NCBI RefSeq assembly: GCF_014495845.1
Contig: NZ_CP061080.1
Location: 2,221,001 to 2,285,000 of the forward strand
Direction of reading: 5' to 3'
DNA length: 64,000 bases
Source: Aquibium microcysteis
Lineage (GTDB): Bacteria; Pseudomonadota; Alphaproteobacteria; Rhizobiales; Rhizobiaceae
A program made the position numbers and the translations under genes. Positions 34,642 to 46,630 of this stretch are shown here, one piece after another (the first letter of the stretch is position 1; the number at the start of each line of letters is the position of its first letter). Under the pieces are notes generated by a model. That model worked only from the letters and a program-made list of their open reading frames with translations, was not told where the DNA came from and searched no databases.

Positions 34642-35375
34642 GCGGTGATGCGATCGTAGTAGACGGCCGCGAGCACGGCGAGGCCGGCGAGCGCGCCTGC
34701 AAGGACCACTCCCGCGCCGGAAAGGAAGGCGCGCAGCCGCCCGGGGCGCGGCGCCATCCGGTATGGCCTTTCCTCCTCCCTCAGCTCTTCCTCCGCATCG
34801 TGGCCCCGGCTTGCATAGGACAGGAGCGAGCCCCCCTGCCGGCCATCCCGGGGCGGCGGCGGGACGTCGCCGTGCGCGCTCTGCCGCCCGCGGCCGCGCG
34901 ATGCAGACCGGAACGATCCATCATTGGCCGGCGCGCGGTCGCGCTGCGCCAGCACCGGTTCCACGGGACCGTCGAGCCAGCGCTGCCGCTCGACCATCCG
35001 CTCGGCGATGTAGCGGGTGACCTGCTGCGCCACGGGCCGCATGTCGGTCGATTCGGCGAGCACGATGCGGCCCATCCGCGTGTCGCGGACGAAACGGTAG
35101 GTCCGGCGGTCGCGGCCCATGGCGACATGGCTGACCGCGTCGATCCAGAGCCGCGGCTGCAGCCCGGAGGAAATGGCGAAGTCGAAGAGGATCTCCTCGT
35201 CGGGCACTTCGGCGAAGACGGGCGCCAGCTCCTGCGCCAGCAGTTCCAGCCGCATCCGGGCGGCCTCGCGCATGTCGACGACGACGTCCTCGCGCTCGGC
35301 CGCCGCGATCCTGATCTCGCGGATCGCCTGCGAGAGCCGTCCCTGGCGGTCAGCGACGCTGTCCCTGTCGTTCAT
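34623..35375 (-). CDS. hypothetical protein with C-terminal membrane anchor
   Basis: 250 residues, beginning at the ATG at 35375. The first ~130 residues are helical and charged (SQAIREIRIAAAEREDVVVDMREAA, then RLELLAQELAPVFAEV, and WIDAVSHVAMGRDRRTYRF). A low-complexity Ser/Arg/Gly/Pro linker follows, and one membrane helix ends the protein (GAGVVLAGALAGLAVLAAVYY), so the bulk would face the cytoplasm. I do not recognise the family. It is divergent from the adenylate cyclase gene, with a perfect CtrA-type box between them. Confidence 0.78.
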   Translation of the reverse strand: MNDRDSVADRQGRLSQAIREIRIAAAEREDVVVDMREAARMRLELLAQELAPVFAEVPDEEILFDFAISSGLQPRLWIDAVSHVAMGRDRRTYRFVRDTRMGRIVLAESTDMRPVAQQVTRYIAERMVERQRWLDGPVEPVLAQRDRAPANDGSFRSASRGRGRQSAHGDVPPPPRDGRQGGSLLSYASRGHDAEEELREEERPYRMAPRPGRLRAFLSGAGVVLAGALAGLAVLAAVYYDRITAYFASN

Positions 35376-35402
35376 CCGATGGCTCCACGCGCCTGCACAC
35401 AA

Positions 35403-35418
35403 TTAACCGAACGTTAAC
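35403..35418. promoter_or_regulatory. full CtrA-type binding site TTAA-N7-TTAAC
   Basis: TTAA at 35403-35406, seven bases, then TTAAC at 35414-35418 is an exact match to the CtrA box of alphaproteobacteria. It lies 28 bp upstream of the membrane-protein start at 35375 and 130 bp upstream of the adenylate cyclase start. TTAA is rare in DNA this GC-rich, so a chance match is unlikely. It may place one or both genes under cell-cycle control; this is inference. Confidence 0.6.
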
Positions 35419-35547
35419 ACAGCCGCACCGGCGAACAAAAGGCGAATTCGCGGCATCGTAAACGCACGGGCAGAAGGAGGCAGTGCACGGTTTCAACTTC
35501 GTCCTCCCCCGCCTATCTTGGGAGTCGGGAAACGGACGGAATCGACG

Positions 35548-36987
35548 ATGGCACTGGCGGATCGCGTGGGGACGGCAATCGCGGGCCGGAGGATGCGTCG
35601 GCGCGTGAACTTTCCGCGGCTGCTCGACGAGACGTTCCGCAGCCACGAGCGGGAAGGCCGCAAGCTGCAGTTCCGCGGCCGCACCTTCTCTCTGCTCGTA
35701 GCCTTCGTCCTGACCTACTTCATCGTCCCCTACCCCGAAGCCTATTTCTACCAGGGGACCATGCTGCTCTTCATCCTGACGGGCTTCATTCCGACATGGC
35801 TCGACAGGCGCGGCTGGCTGCGCGAATGGCACCCCTACATGTTCGTGACGCTCGACTTCGTCGCCCTCACCTTCATGATCGTCGTGCCCAATCCGCTGGC
35901 GCCACCCGACCTGCCGCCGCAGATGATGCTGCATTTCGACACCTCGCTCTATCTGTTCCTGCTCCTGTCGAGCCTCGCCTTCGCCGACAGCCCGCGCCTC
36001 GTCATCTGGGGCGGCATCGTCGGAGCGGTCGGCTGGACCCTTGGCGTCGCCTGGCTGGCCTCCCTGCCGGACAGCATCGTGATCTGGCCAGGCAATGGCG
36101 CCATCGGGCTGAACGACGTTCAGACGCGGCTGCGCATCATCGGCACGCCGACGACGGTCGACCTCGGCGTCATGCTGCAGACGGTCGTGATCTTCCTCAT
36201 CGTCTCCCTTGTGCTGGCGGCCGGCGTGTCGCGTTCGCGGCGCCTGGTCTGGCGTTATGCGGTCATCGAGCGCCAGCGCCTCAACCTCGCCCGCTACTTC
36301 CCGCCGGCCACCGTCGACCAGCTGGCGCGCGAGGACGAGCCGCTGCAGCACATCCGCGAGGTCAGGGCAGCGATCCTGTTCGCTGACCTCGTCGGCTTCA
36401 CGCGCTGGTCGGAGCGGCACACGCCGGCTCAGACGATCGCCATGCTGCGGGAGGTTCACGGGCTGCTCGAGGAAGCGGTGTTCCGGCACGGCGGCACGCT
36501 CGACAAGTTCATCGGCGACGGCGTGATGGCGACTTTCGGAACCCCCGAACCGACGTCGAAGGACGCCCTCAACGCGTTCAGGTGCGTCAAGGCGATCCTC
36601 GACGACTTCGCCCAGCTGAACGCGCGGCGGATCGGCCGCGGCGAGGAGCCGATCCAGATCGCCGTGGGCGCGCATTACGGCTCGGTCGTCGTCGGCAACA
36701 TCGGCACCGACCGGCGGCTGGAACTGGGCGTCATCGGGGACACGGTGAACGTCGCCAGCCGGCTGGAGGAACTGACACGGCTCCTCGGCCGTGCGGCCGT
36801 CGTCAGCGGCGACCTCGTGTCGGACATGCGGCGCGAGGATGCCGAGGCAGCCGAGTCGCTGCTGGCCGGCTTCGACGATCTCGGCGGCAACCAGCTCGAC
36901 GGCCGGCGACAGGACGTCGTCGTCTGGGCGAGCGCGCAGACTCTGCTGACGGCGGAGAGCCGTTCGCGCTGGGCGCGTTCGGCCTAG
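35548..36987 (+). CDS. membrane-bound class III adenylate/guanylate cyclase
   Basis: 479 residues. Five or six N-terminal membrane segments (about residues 45-225: SLLVAFVLTYFIVPYPEAYF, MLLFILTGFIPTWL, etc.) lead via a short linker with RYFPPATVDQLA to a class III cyclase domain. The two metal aspartates are Asp280 (ILFADLVGFT) and Asp324 (KFIGDGVMATFG), and the dimer-face motif ELGVIGDTVNVASRLEELTR is complete. Lys320 just before FIGDG points to adenine specificity, so cAMP is the likely product. ATG at 35548. Confidence 0.92.
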   Translation: MALADRVGTAIAGRRMRRRVNFPRLLDETFRSHEREGRKLQFRGRTFSLLVAFVLTYFIVPYPEAYFYQGTMLLFILTGFIPTWLDRRGWLREWHPYMFVTLDFVALTFMIVVPNPLAPPDLPPQMMLHFDTSLYLFLLLSSLAFADSPRLVIWGGIVGAVGWTLGVAWLASLPDSIVIWPGNGAIGLNDVQTRLRIIGTPTTVDLGVMLQTVVIFLIVSLVLAAGVSRSRRLVWRYAVIERQRLNLARYFPPATVDQLAREDEPLQHIREVRAAILFADLVGFTRWSERHTPAQTIAMLREVHGLLEEAVFRHGGTLDKFIGDGVMATFGTPEPTSKDALNAFRCVKAILDDFAQLNARRIGRGEEPIQIAVGAHYGSVVVGNIGTDRRLELGVIGDTVNVASRLEELTRLLGRAAVVSGDLVSDMRREDAEAAESLLAGFDDLGGNQLDGRRQDVVVWASAQTLLTAESRSRWARSA

Positions 36988-37034
36988 GGGTGCGCCGGTC
37001 CCACGGCCTCGGCGCCGGTCTCTCGACGATGGCG

Positions 37035-37063
37035 CCGCTCCGTTCAGGGACAACCGGGAGCGG
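37035..37063. terminator. possible bidirectional hairpin between convergent genes
   Basis: CCGCTCC (37035-37041) and GGAGCGG (37057-37063) pair perfectly around a 15-nt loop in the 121-bp gap between the cyclase gene and the convergent alpha/beta hydrolase. No T-run. Confidence 0.35.
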
Positions 37064-37108
37064 CGACAGCCGAAGCTGTGCGGATTGCTGTGACGGAACG
37101 CATCGCCT

Positions 37109-37870
37109 TCAGGAGCGCAGCGACCTGCGGATGGCGCGGATGACCGGTTCGGTGGCTTCTTCCAGCAGCATGTGTCCCTTGCCCGGCAACGTCTCCAGCG
37201 CCATTCCGGCCGGCAGTCCCGTCGTCTGCCGGTATGGCAGGACGGAGTCCTCGGTGCCCCAGAGCACCCTGGTCGGCATGGCCAGCGTCGCCAGCGTGTC
37301 GCGCGGGATCTCGCCCTGGCGTTCGCCCCTGGTGATGAGGGCACCGATCTCGATCAGTTTCTCGCGCTGCCCGGGAACGGCCCGAACCGCCATCAGGCCC
37401 GCGACGTATTTGGTCGGCATCGGGAAGCCGCGCGCCGACATCTCGTTCATGCAGGCACGCAGTTCGTCGGCGTTGGTCGCCGCCGCATAGCGCCGGAGCA
37501 GGTCGAAATTGATCTCGGGGCCGAAGCCGCCCGGCGCGATCAGGGTGAGCGACGCGACCGCCTCGGGCGCCCGCAGTGCGGCGAGCACCGCGATCGCGCC
37601 GCCCATGGAATGGCCGGCGAAATGCACCCGCGAGAGGCCGCGGGCGGCGAGATCGGCCAGGATCGCCTTTGCCGCCACATGCGCGGATCCGGCCCCGGGA
37701 TAGGCCAGGGACCGCCCGTGCCCCGGCAGATCATAGGCAAGCACCCGCGCGCCGGCGGCAAGCGCCGGCTGGATGTCGTACCAGCCGTCGTGATGACCGC
37801 CGAAGCCGTGCAGCAGGACGACCGTCTCCGGTCCCTTCCCCTGCACGCGCGCATGGATGTCAGTGGTCAT
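37109..37870 (-). CDS. alpha/beta hydrolase
   Basis: 253 residues. The fold marks are VVLLHGFGGHHDGW (oxyanion strand), the nucleophile elbow FAGHSMGGAIA (Ser), WGTEDSVLP (acid) and PGKGHMLLEE (His), so the triad is complete. Its closest-looking relatives are the acetyltransferase-like/BphD-like hydrolases that are often mislabelled acetoin dehydrogenase E2. The substrate is unknown. It starts 27 bp after the leuA stop on the same strand and is probably co-transcribed with leuA. Confidence 0.88.
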   Translation of the reverse strand: MTTDIHARVQGKGPETVVLLHGFGGHHDGWYDIQPALAAGARVLAYDLPGHGRSLAYPGAGSAHVAAKAILADLAARGLSRVHFAGHSMGGAIAVLAALRAPEAVASLTLIAPGGFGPEINFDLLRRYAAATNADELRACMNEMSARGFPMPTKYVAGLMAVRAVPGQREKLIEIGALITRGERQGEIPRDTLATLAMPTRVLWGTEDSVLPYRQTTGLPAGMALETLPGKGHMLLEEATEPVIRAIRRSLRS

Positions 37871-37897
37871 CCGTCCCCTCCCCGGGATGATGCGTGG

Positions 37898-39649
<1,752 letters not shown>

Positions 39650-39710
39650 TCAGGCCGGTGCGCTCTTATCACGGATTTGCTGAAATGCGAGTGTCGGGAG
39701 CACGGCGCGT

Positions 39711-39760
39711 CGGCGTCGATTCGATCGCCGGGCGCTCCCTGTCAGCGGACCCGGCGATCG
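39711..39760 (-). promoter_or_regulatory. mutually exclusive hairpins of a leuA attenuator
   Basis: Read on the minus strand, CGATCGCCGGG (complement of 39750-39760, inside the last codons of the leader peptide) pairs perfectly over 11 bp with CCCGGCGATCG (complement of 39722-39732). The second arm can instead pair with the complement of CGGCGTCGA (39711-39719), giving a tight alternative stem. Ribosome position on the leader peptide could choose between them. I do not see a classical stem plus T-run before leuA, so the termination step is unresolved. Confidence 0.55.
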
Positions 39761-39864
39761 CCGATAAGACCGAGAAGAAGCAGCGTCGAGGACAGCGCAC
39801 GCAGCGTCTCGCCGGCGAAGAACCGGGCGGACGAGGCTTTGGCGTGGATGCGCGTGGACGACAT
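39742..39864 (-). CDS. leuL: leucine-rich leader peptide upstream of leuA
   Basis: 40 codons from the ATG at 39864 to the TGA at 39742. The peptide ends STLLLLGLIGDRRVR: five leucines and an isoleucine in eight residues, several written with CTT, a rare leucine codon in this GC-rich DNA. The end of the frame overlaps the first arm of a perfect 11-bp stem. It lies 119 bp upstream of leuA on the same strand. A promoter-like pair ends seven bases before the ATG, so the mRNA would begin at or next to the start codon (leaderless), as known for the rhizobial trp leader peptide. The pattern is that of ribosome-mediated attenuation. Confidence 0.7.
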   Translation of the reverse strand: MSSTRIHAKASSARFFAGETLRALSSTLLLLGLIGDRRVR

Positions 39865-39871
39865 GACGGTG

Positions 39872-39900
39872 CGTATAGCGGGCTCAGCGGCGCGTGGCAA
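39872..39900 (-). promoter_or_regulatory. promoter of the leuA leader
   Basis: On the minus strand TTGCCA (complement of 39895-39900), a 17-bp spacer and TATACG (complement of 39872-39877) form a good sigma-70-type promoter. The leader-peptide ATG begins seven bases after the -10, which predicts a start site at or next to the ATG. Confidence 0.6.
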
Positions 39901-40018
39901 GGAGGGATTGCGACGGACGCGGCGGCGGCGCGGTGTCGAGTGGCTGCGACAAGCGCTGTTCGATGTTGACTTGGACCATCGTGAGGACCAGATTCCTCCC
40001 AGTTCTCGGAGAGCCATG

Positions 40019-40276
40019 ATGAAGGTATCGATCAGTGACGCCAAGGCGCGGTTGACCGATCTCGTCCGTCGCGCCGAAGCGGGCGAGGAGATCATCCTGA
40101 CGCGCCACGGTCAGGCGGCGGTTCGCCTCGTCGTCGTGGGTGCCGCACCGGACGCCGGGCAGCGCAGGGCGCTGATGGAGAAGGTGAGCCGTTCAGGCGC
40201 CGCAAAGGCGACCGCAGGACCCGATGCTGTCCGCAGCCAGGATTTCCTCTACGACGACTCCGGTCTGCCAGCGTGA
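40019..40276 (+). CDS. Phd/YefM-type antitoxin
   Basis: 85 residues. KVSISDAKARLTDLVRRAEAGEEIILTRHGQAAVRLV is the classic Phd/YefM N-terminal DNA-binding fold. The C-terminal part, ending SQDFLYDDSGLPA, matches the toxin-wrapping tails of antitoxins paired with PIN toxins (FLYDE/D-xGLP). Two adjacent ATGs occur at 40016 and 40019; the second has better spacing to GGAG. TTGACT (39966-39971) and CAGATT (39989-39994) may be its promoter. The stop overlaps the toxin start (GTGA). Confidence 0.9.
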   Translation: MKVSISDAKARLTDLVRRAEAGEEIILTRHGQAAVRLVVVGAAPDAGQRRALMEKVSRSGAAKATAGPDAVRSQDFLYDDSGLPA

Positions 40277-40668
40277 TCGTGGTCGACACGTCTGCGCTGA
40301 TGGCGATCGTGCTGGACGAGCCATCCGCCGAAGCGTGCATGTCGGCGATCGCCGGCGCGGACGCCCTGCTCATATCGGGCGGGACGGTCGCCGAAGCGCT
40401 CGTCGTCGCGGATCGCCGTAACGTCGGCGAGGACATGCGGGAACTGATCGACGGACTGGGCTTCGAGGTCGTACCGGTATCGAGAGCCTCCGCCGAGCGG
40501 GTCGCCGCCGCCTATGATCGCTGGGGTAAGGGCGTGCATCCAGCGGCGCTCAACCTCGGCGACTGCTATGCCTATGCCCTCGCCAGGGAGCATGCATGTC
40601 CGCTGCTCTTCATCGGCGGGGACTTCGCTGCGACCGACATCGCGCCCGCGCTCACCGGAAACGGCTGA
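40273..40668 (+). CDS. vapC: PIN-domain ribonuclease toxin (VapC type, third pair)
   Basis: 131 residues starting at a GTG inside the antitoxin stop. PIN acidic residues are Asp5 (IVVDTSALMAIVLDEPS), Glu in SGGTVAEALVV, and Asp in ALNLGDCYAYALA with the final FIGGDFAATDI. This PIN subgroup with the LNLGDC motif is often paired with Phd-type antitoxins, as here. It is probably active as an RNase; the target is unknown. Confidence 0.92.
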   Translation: MIVVDTSALMAIVLDEPSAEACMSAIAGADALLISGGTVAEALVVADRRNVGEDMRELIDGLGFEVVPVSRASAERVAAAYDRWGKGVHPAALNLGDCYAYALAREHACPLLFIGGDFAATDIAPALTGNG

Positions 40669-40695
40669 CACCCTCTCTTTGGCACAGCCCGCCTC

Positions 40696-40725
40696 TTGCA
40701 CTCCGCAACATACCCGGTAGTATGT
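40696..40725 (+). promoter_or_regulatory. promoter with overlapping palindromic operator for the catabolic operon
   Basis: TTGCAC (40696-40701), a 16-bp spacer and TAGTAT (40718-40723) form a likely promoter. ACATAC (40708-40713) and GTATGT (40720-40725) are perfect inverted arms, six bases apart, covering the -10 and half the spacer. A repressor bound there would block RNA polymerase. No regulator gene is adjacent, so it would be encoded elsewhere (a TetR-type protein is a reasonable guess). Confidence 0.6.
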
Positions 40726-40747
40726 CGCGCGTCAGGGGAGGACATCC

Positions 40748-41545
40748 ATGGCGTTTGCACGCGTGAACGGCGTCGTTCTGCACCACGAGGACCGTGGCGA
40801 CGCGGGGAAGCCCGCGATCGTCTATTCCAATTCACTCGGCACCGACTTCCGCATCTGGGACGAGGTCGTCGCGCGTCTCGGCGACCGTTTCCGCCACATC
40901 CGCTACGACAAGCGCGGCCACGGCCTGTCGGAGGCGACGCCGGCGCCCTATGCGATGGCCGACCATGTCGGCGACCTTGAATCGCTTCTCGATCATCTCG
41001 ACGTAAAGGCTTTGGCCGTCGTCGGATTGTCGGTCGGCGGCGTGATCGCGCAGGGGCTGGCGGCGAAGCGGCCCGATCTCGTCGAGGTGATGGTTCTGAT
41101 GGACACCGCCCACAGGATCGGCACCGCCGAGATGTGGAACCAGCGCATCGACGGCGTGACGAAGAACGGCATCGCCTCGCTCGCCGACGCCATCATGCAG
41201 CGCTGGTTCACGCCGGCCTACCGGTCCCCGGACAACCCCGATTTCGTCGGCTACACCGCCATGCTCACCCGCACCACCGTCGACGGCTATGCCGGTACCT
41301 GTGCGGCGCTGCGCGACACCGATTACACGGAACAGACGAAGGCGCTCTCGCTGCCCGTGCTCGCCATCGTCGGCGACCAGGACGGCTCCACCCCGCCCGA
41401 CCTCGTGCGCTCGACCGCCGACCTGATCCGCGGCGCCCGGTTCCGCATCATTCCGGATGCCGGCCACCTGCCCTGCATCGAGCAGCCGCAGGCCGTCGCC
41501 AACCTCATGCACAATTTCCTGCGGGAGACGCGGTTCGCGGGCTAG
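40748..41545 (+). CDS. pcaD: 3-oxoadipate enol-lactonase-like alpha/beta hydrolase
   Basis: 265 residues, the usual PcaD length. FRHIRYDKRGHGLSEATPAPYAMADHVGDL, the nucleophile elbow VVGLSVGGVIAQGLAAKRPDLV (Ser), VGDQDGSTPP (acid) and IPDAGHLPCIEQP (His) follow PcaD closely. True PcaD hydrolyses 3-oxoadipate enol-lactone in the beta-ketoadipate pathway. Here none of the other pca genes is adjacent; it heads an operon of fatty-acid-like degradation enzymes, so it may act on a lactone or ester intermediate of that route instead. ATG at 40748 with GGGGAGGA upstream. Confidence 0.82.
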   Translation: MAFARVNGVVLHHEDRGDAGKPAIVYSNSLGTDFRIWDEVVARLGDRFRHIRYDKRGHGLSEATPAPYAMADHVGDLESLLDHLDVKALAVVGLSVGGVIAQGLAAKRPDLVEVMVLMDTAHRIGTAEMWNQRIDGVTKNGIASLADAIMQRWFTPAYRSPDNPDFVGYTAMLTRTTVDGYAGTCAALRDTDYTEQTKALSLPVLAIVGDQDGSTPPDLVRSTADLIRGARFRIIPDAGHLPCIEQPQAVANLMHNFLRETRFAG

Positions 41546-41635
41546 AGCCGCGCGCCGCGAAGACCTGCGGGTCGGCGAGGCGAAGAGACCGCGCCCCGCC
41601 CCCAAGACCAAGATTGCCATTCCGGAGTATACTCG

Positions 41636-43738
<2,103 letters not shown>

Positions 43739-43740
43739 CG

Positions 43741-45426
43741 ATGGACCTCGCCGCCGCTCCCTGGCGCGCTTCCTACCCCGAAGGGCTCTCGCCCGACGCG
43801 ATGCTTGCCGGGTTTCCCGTGCACGCCATCGTCGACGAGGCGGCCCGGAAGTGGCCGGACCGTGCGGCGGCGGTCTTCCGCGAGACCACCCTCACCTTCG
43901 GCGAACTCGCCGCGCAGGTGCACGCGGCCGCCCGGGCCTTCCGCGCGGCCGGCGTCGAGCACGGGACGCGCGTGGCGCTGCTGCTGCCGAACACGCTCTA
44001 CCACCTCGTCGCCTTCTTCGGCGCGCTGAAGGCCGGTGCGACCGTCGTGCACCTGTCGCCGCTCGACGGCAGCGCGGTGCTGCGCCACAAGCTCGCCGAC
44101 AGCGGCGCGCGGCTGCTCGTGACGACCAACATCGGCGACCTCGCGGTACGGGCAGGCGAACTCGTCCGCGCCGGATCGGCCGACCGGCTGGTCGTCGGCG
44201 AGGACGCGGCCTTTGGCCCCTCTCCGCTCACCGGGGCCATGCCGCGGGACTGCGAATTCAACGACTTTGCTTCGTTTCTCGAATCAGTTTCCGAGGCGGT
44301 TGATTCCCTGTCCGAGGAGCCGTGTCTTCCGGACGTCTCGCTCGACGACCTCGCGCTGCTGCAATACACCGGGGGTACGACGGGCATGCCCAAGGGCGCG
44401 ATGCTGACGCACCGCAACCTGTCGACGGCAGTGGAGAGCTACGACCTCTGGTTCGGCGCGTGGGGGCTTATGCGGGAGGCGGAGGAACGGGTGCTCCTCT
44501 TCCTGCCGCTGTTCCACATCTACTCGCTGTCGGCGGTGATGCTGCGCTGCGTGCGCGGGGGGCAGACCATGGTCATGCACACCCGTTTCGACGCCGAGGC
44601 GGCGTTGCGCGAGATCGAGGCGGGGGCGACCAGCTTTCCCGGCGTGCCCACGATGTGGATCGCGATCTCCGCCGTGCCCGGCGTCGAGTCGCGCGACTTC
44701 TCGTCCCTGCGCTACTGCGCCTCCGGTGGCGCGCCGCTGCCCGTCGAGACCGCGCGGCGGTTGAAGGCGATCACGGGCCACGACCTGCTCGGCGGCTGGG
44801 GGATGACCGAGACCTCGCCGGCAGGAACCAACATCCCGCCGAGCCGCCCGGACAAGGTGGGCACCATCGGCGTGCCGCTGCCCGGCATCTTCCTCGACAT
44901 CGTCGCACTCGACGACCAGGCCCGCGTGCTGCCGCAGGGCGAGATCGGCGAACTGCGCGTCTTCGGACCCAACGTGACCGTCGGCTACCTGAACCAGCCG
45001 GCAGAGAACGCCCGCGCCTTCTCCGGCGGCGGGTTTCTCACCGGCGACATCGGCTTCATGGACGAGGAAGGCTTCTTCACCATCGTCGACCGCAAGAAGG
45101 ACATGATCCTGTCCGGCGGCTTCAACGTCTATCCTCAACTCATCGAGCAGATGATCTACCAGCATCCCGACGTCGAGGAGGTGCTCGTCATCGGCATCGC
45201 CGACGCCTATCGCGGCGAGGCGGCGAAGGCCTTCGTCAAGCTGCGGGCCGGCGCGCCGATGCTGTCGCTGGAGGCGCTGCGCGCCTTCCTGAAGGACCGG
45301 CTCGGTCCGCACGAGATGCCGGCCGCGCTCGAGCTGCGCGACGCCCTGCCGCGGACGCCGGTCGGAAAACTGTCGAAACTCGAACTGAAGCAGGAAGAGG
45401 CTGCGCGTATCGCGCGCGCCTCGTAA
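43741..45426 (+). CDS. AMP-forming acyl-CoA synthetase (fatty-acid-type CoA ligase)
   Basis: 561 residues. The adenylate-forming P-loop LQYTGGTTGMPKGAMLTH, GGWGMTETSPAGTN, GFLTGDIGFMDEEGFFTIVDRKKDMILSGGFNVYP and the C-terminal catalytic lysine region RTPVGKLSKLEL are all present. It activates a carboxylic acid to its CoA ester at the entry of the route encoded by this operon. A long-chain fatty acid is the default guess, but a terpenoid, aromatic or alicyclic acid is equally possible. ATG at 43741, two bases after the previous stop. Confidence 0.92.
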   Translation: MDLAAAPWRASYPEGLSPDAMLAGFPVHAIVDEAARKWPDRAAAVFRETTLTFGELAAQVHAAARAFRAAGVEHGTRVALLLPNTLYHLVAFFGALKAGATVVHLSPLDGSAVLRHKLADSGARLLVTTNIGDLAVRAGELVRAGSADRLVVGEDAAFGPSPLTGAMPRDCEFNDFASFLESVSEAVDSLSEEPCLPDVSLDDLALLQYTGGTTGMPKGAMLTHRNLSTAVESYDLWFGAWGLMREAEERVLLFLPLFHIYSLSAVMLRCVRGGQTMVMHTRFDAEAALREIEAGATSFPGVPTMWIAISAVPGVESRDFSSLRYCASGGAPLPVETARRLKAITGHDLLGGWGMTETSPAGTNIPPSRPDKVGTIGVPLPGIFLDIVALDDQARVLPQGEIGELRVFGPNVTVGYLNQPAENARAFSGGGFLTGDIGFMDEEGFFTIVDRKKDMILSGGFNVYPQLIEQMIYQHPDVEEVLVIGIADAYRGEAAKAFVKLRAGAPMLSLEALRAFLKDRLGPHEMPAALELRDALPRTPVGKLSKLELKQEEAARIARAS

Positions 45427-45438
45427 GGGAGAAAAACC

Positions 45439-46620
45439 ATGGCAGAAGCCGTCATCGTATCCACCGCCCGCACGCCGATCGGCAAGGCCTATCGCGGCGC
45501 CTTCAACGACACGGAAGGCCATGTTATCGGCGCCCACGCCATCCGCCACGCGCTGACGCGCTCGGGCCTGGAGGGCGGCGAGATCGAGGACGTGATCATG
45601 GGCTGCGCCATGCAGGAGGGCACCACCGGCCTCAACGTCGCGCGCCGCGCGCTTCTGTCGGCCGGCCTGCCGATCACGGTGGCGGGCACGACGATCGACC
45701 GCCAGTGCTCGTCGGGCCTCCAGTCGATGGCTCTGCTGGCCAACGCCATCCGCAACGACGGCGTCAAGGCCGGCATCGCCGGGGGCCTCGAATCGATCAG
45801 CCTCGTCCAGAACGACCACCGCAACACCTTCCACCTCGTCGACAGGTCCCTGTCCGGCCCGGCGGCCGACGTCTACCTGCCGATGATCGACACCGCCGAG
45901 AACGTCGCCAACCGCTACGGCATCTCGCGTGAGGCGCAGGACGCCTACGGCCTGGAATCGCAGCGGCGCGTCGCCGCCGCCCGCGAGGCCGGCCTCTTCG
46001 ATGCCGAGATCGCGCCGATTTCGGTGCGCATGGCCGTCGTCGACAAGGAGACCAAGGCCGTCAGCCACAGGGAGGTGACGCTTTCCCATGACGAGGGTCC
46101 GCGTCCGGAGACGACGGCCGAGGGTCTCGCCGGTCTCAAGCCCGTGCGCGAGGGCGGCTTCATCACCGCCGGCAATGCCAGCCAGCTCTCCGACGGCGCG
46201 TCGGCCTGCGTGATGATGGAGGCGAAGGAGGCCGAGAAGCGGGGGCTCTCGCCGCTCGGCATCTTCCGCGGCTTCAATGTCGCCGGCTGCAAGCCAGACG
46301 AGATGGGCATCGGCCCGGTCTTCGCCGTGCCGCGGCTGCTGGAGCGCCACGGGCTCACCGTCCACGACATCGGCCTGTGGGAACTGAACGAGGCCTTCGC
46401 CGTGCAGGTGCTCTACTGCCGCGACCGGCTCGGCATCGATCCAGAAAAGCTCAACGTCAACGGCGGCGCCATCGCGGTCGGCCACCCCTACGGCATGTCG
46501 GGTTCGCGCCTCGCCGGCCATGCGCTGATCGAAGGCAAGCGCCGCGGCGTCAAATACGCCGTCGTCACGATGTGCGTCGGCGGCGGCATGGGCGCGGCCG
46601 GACTGCTCGAGATCAACTGA
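45439..46620 (+). CDS. acetyl-CoA acyltransferase (thiolase)
   Basis: 393 residues. The nucleophile is Cys90 in [12 protein letters not shown]; the second-site motifs are [17 protein letters not shown] (His) and [14 protein letters not shown] (Cys). It cleaves 3-ketoacyl-CoA with CoA. ATG at 45439 has AAGGGAG upstream and lies 12 bp after the ligase. It closes the beta-oxidation set that the two downstream dehydrogenases open. A repeat element (46631-46755) separates it from the dehydrogenases. Confidence 0.95.
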   Translation: MAEAVIVSTARTPIGKAYRGAFNDTEGHVIGAHAIRHALTRSGLEGGEIEDVIMGCAMQEGTTGLNVARRALLSAGLPITVAGTTIDRQCSSGLQSMALLANAIRNDGVKAGIAGGLESISLVQNDHRNTFHLVDRSLSGPAADVYLPMIDTAENVANRYGISREAQDAYGLESQRRVAAAREAGLFDAEIAPISVRMAVVDKETKAVSHREVTLSHDEGPRPETTAEGLAGLKPVREGGFITAGNASQLSDGASACVMMEAKEAEKRGLSPLGIFRGFNVAGCKPDEMGIGPVFAVPRLLERHGLTVHDIGLWELNEAFAVQVLYCRDRLGIDPEKLNVNGGAIAVGHPYGMSGSRLAGHALIEGKRRGVKYAVVTMCVGGGMGAAGLLEIN

Positions 46621-46630
46621 GGAGAGCTCT

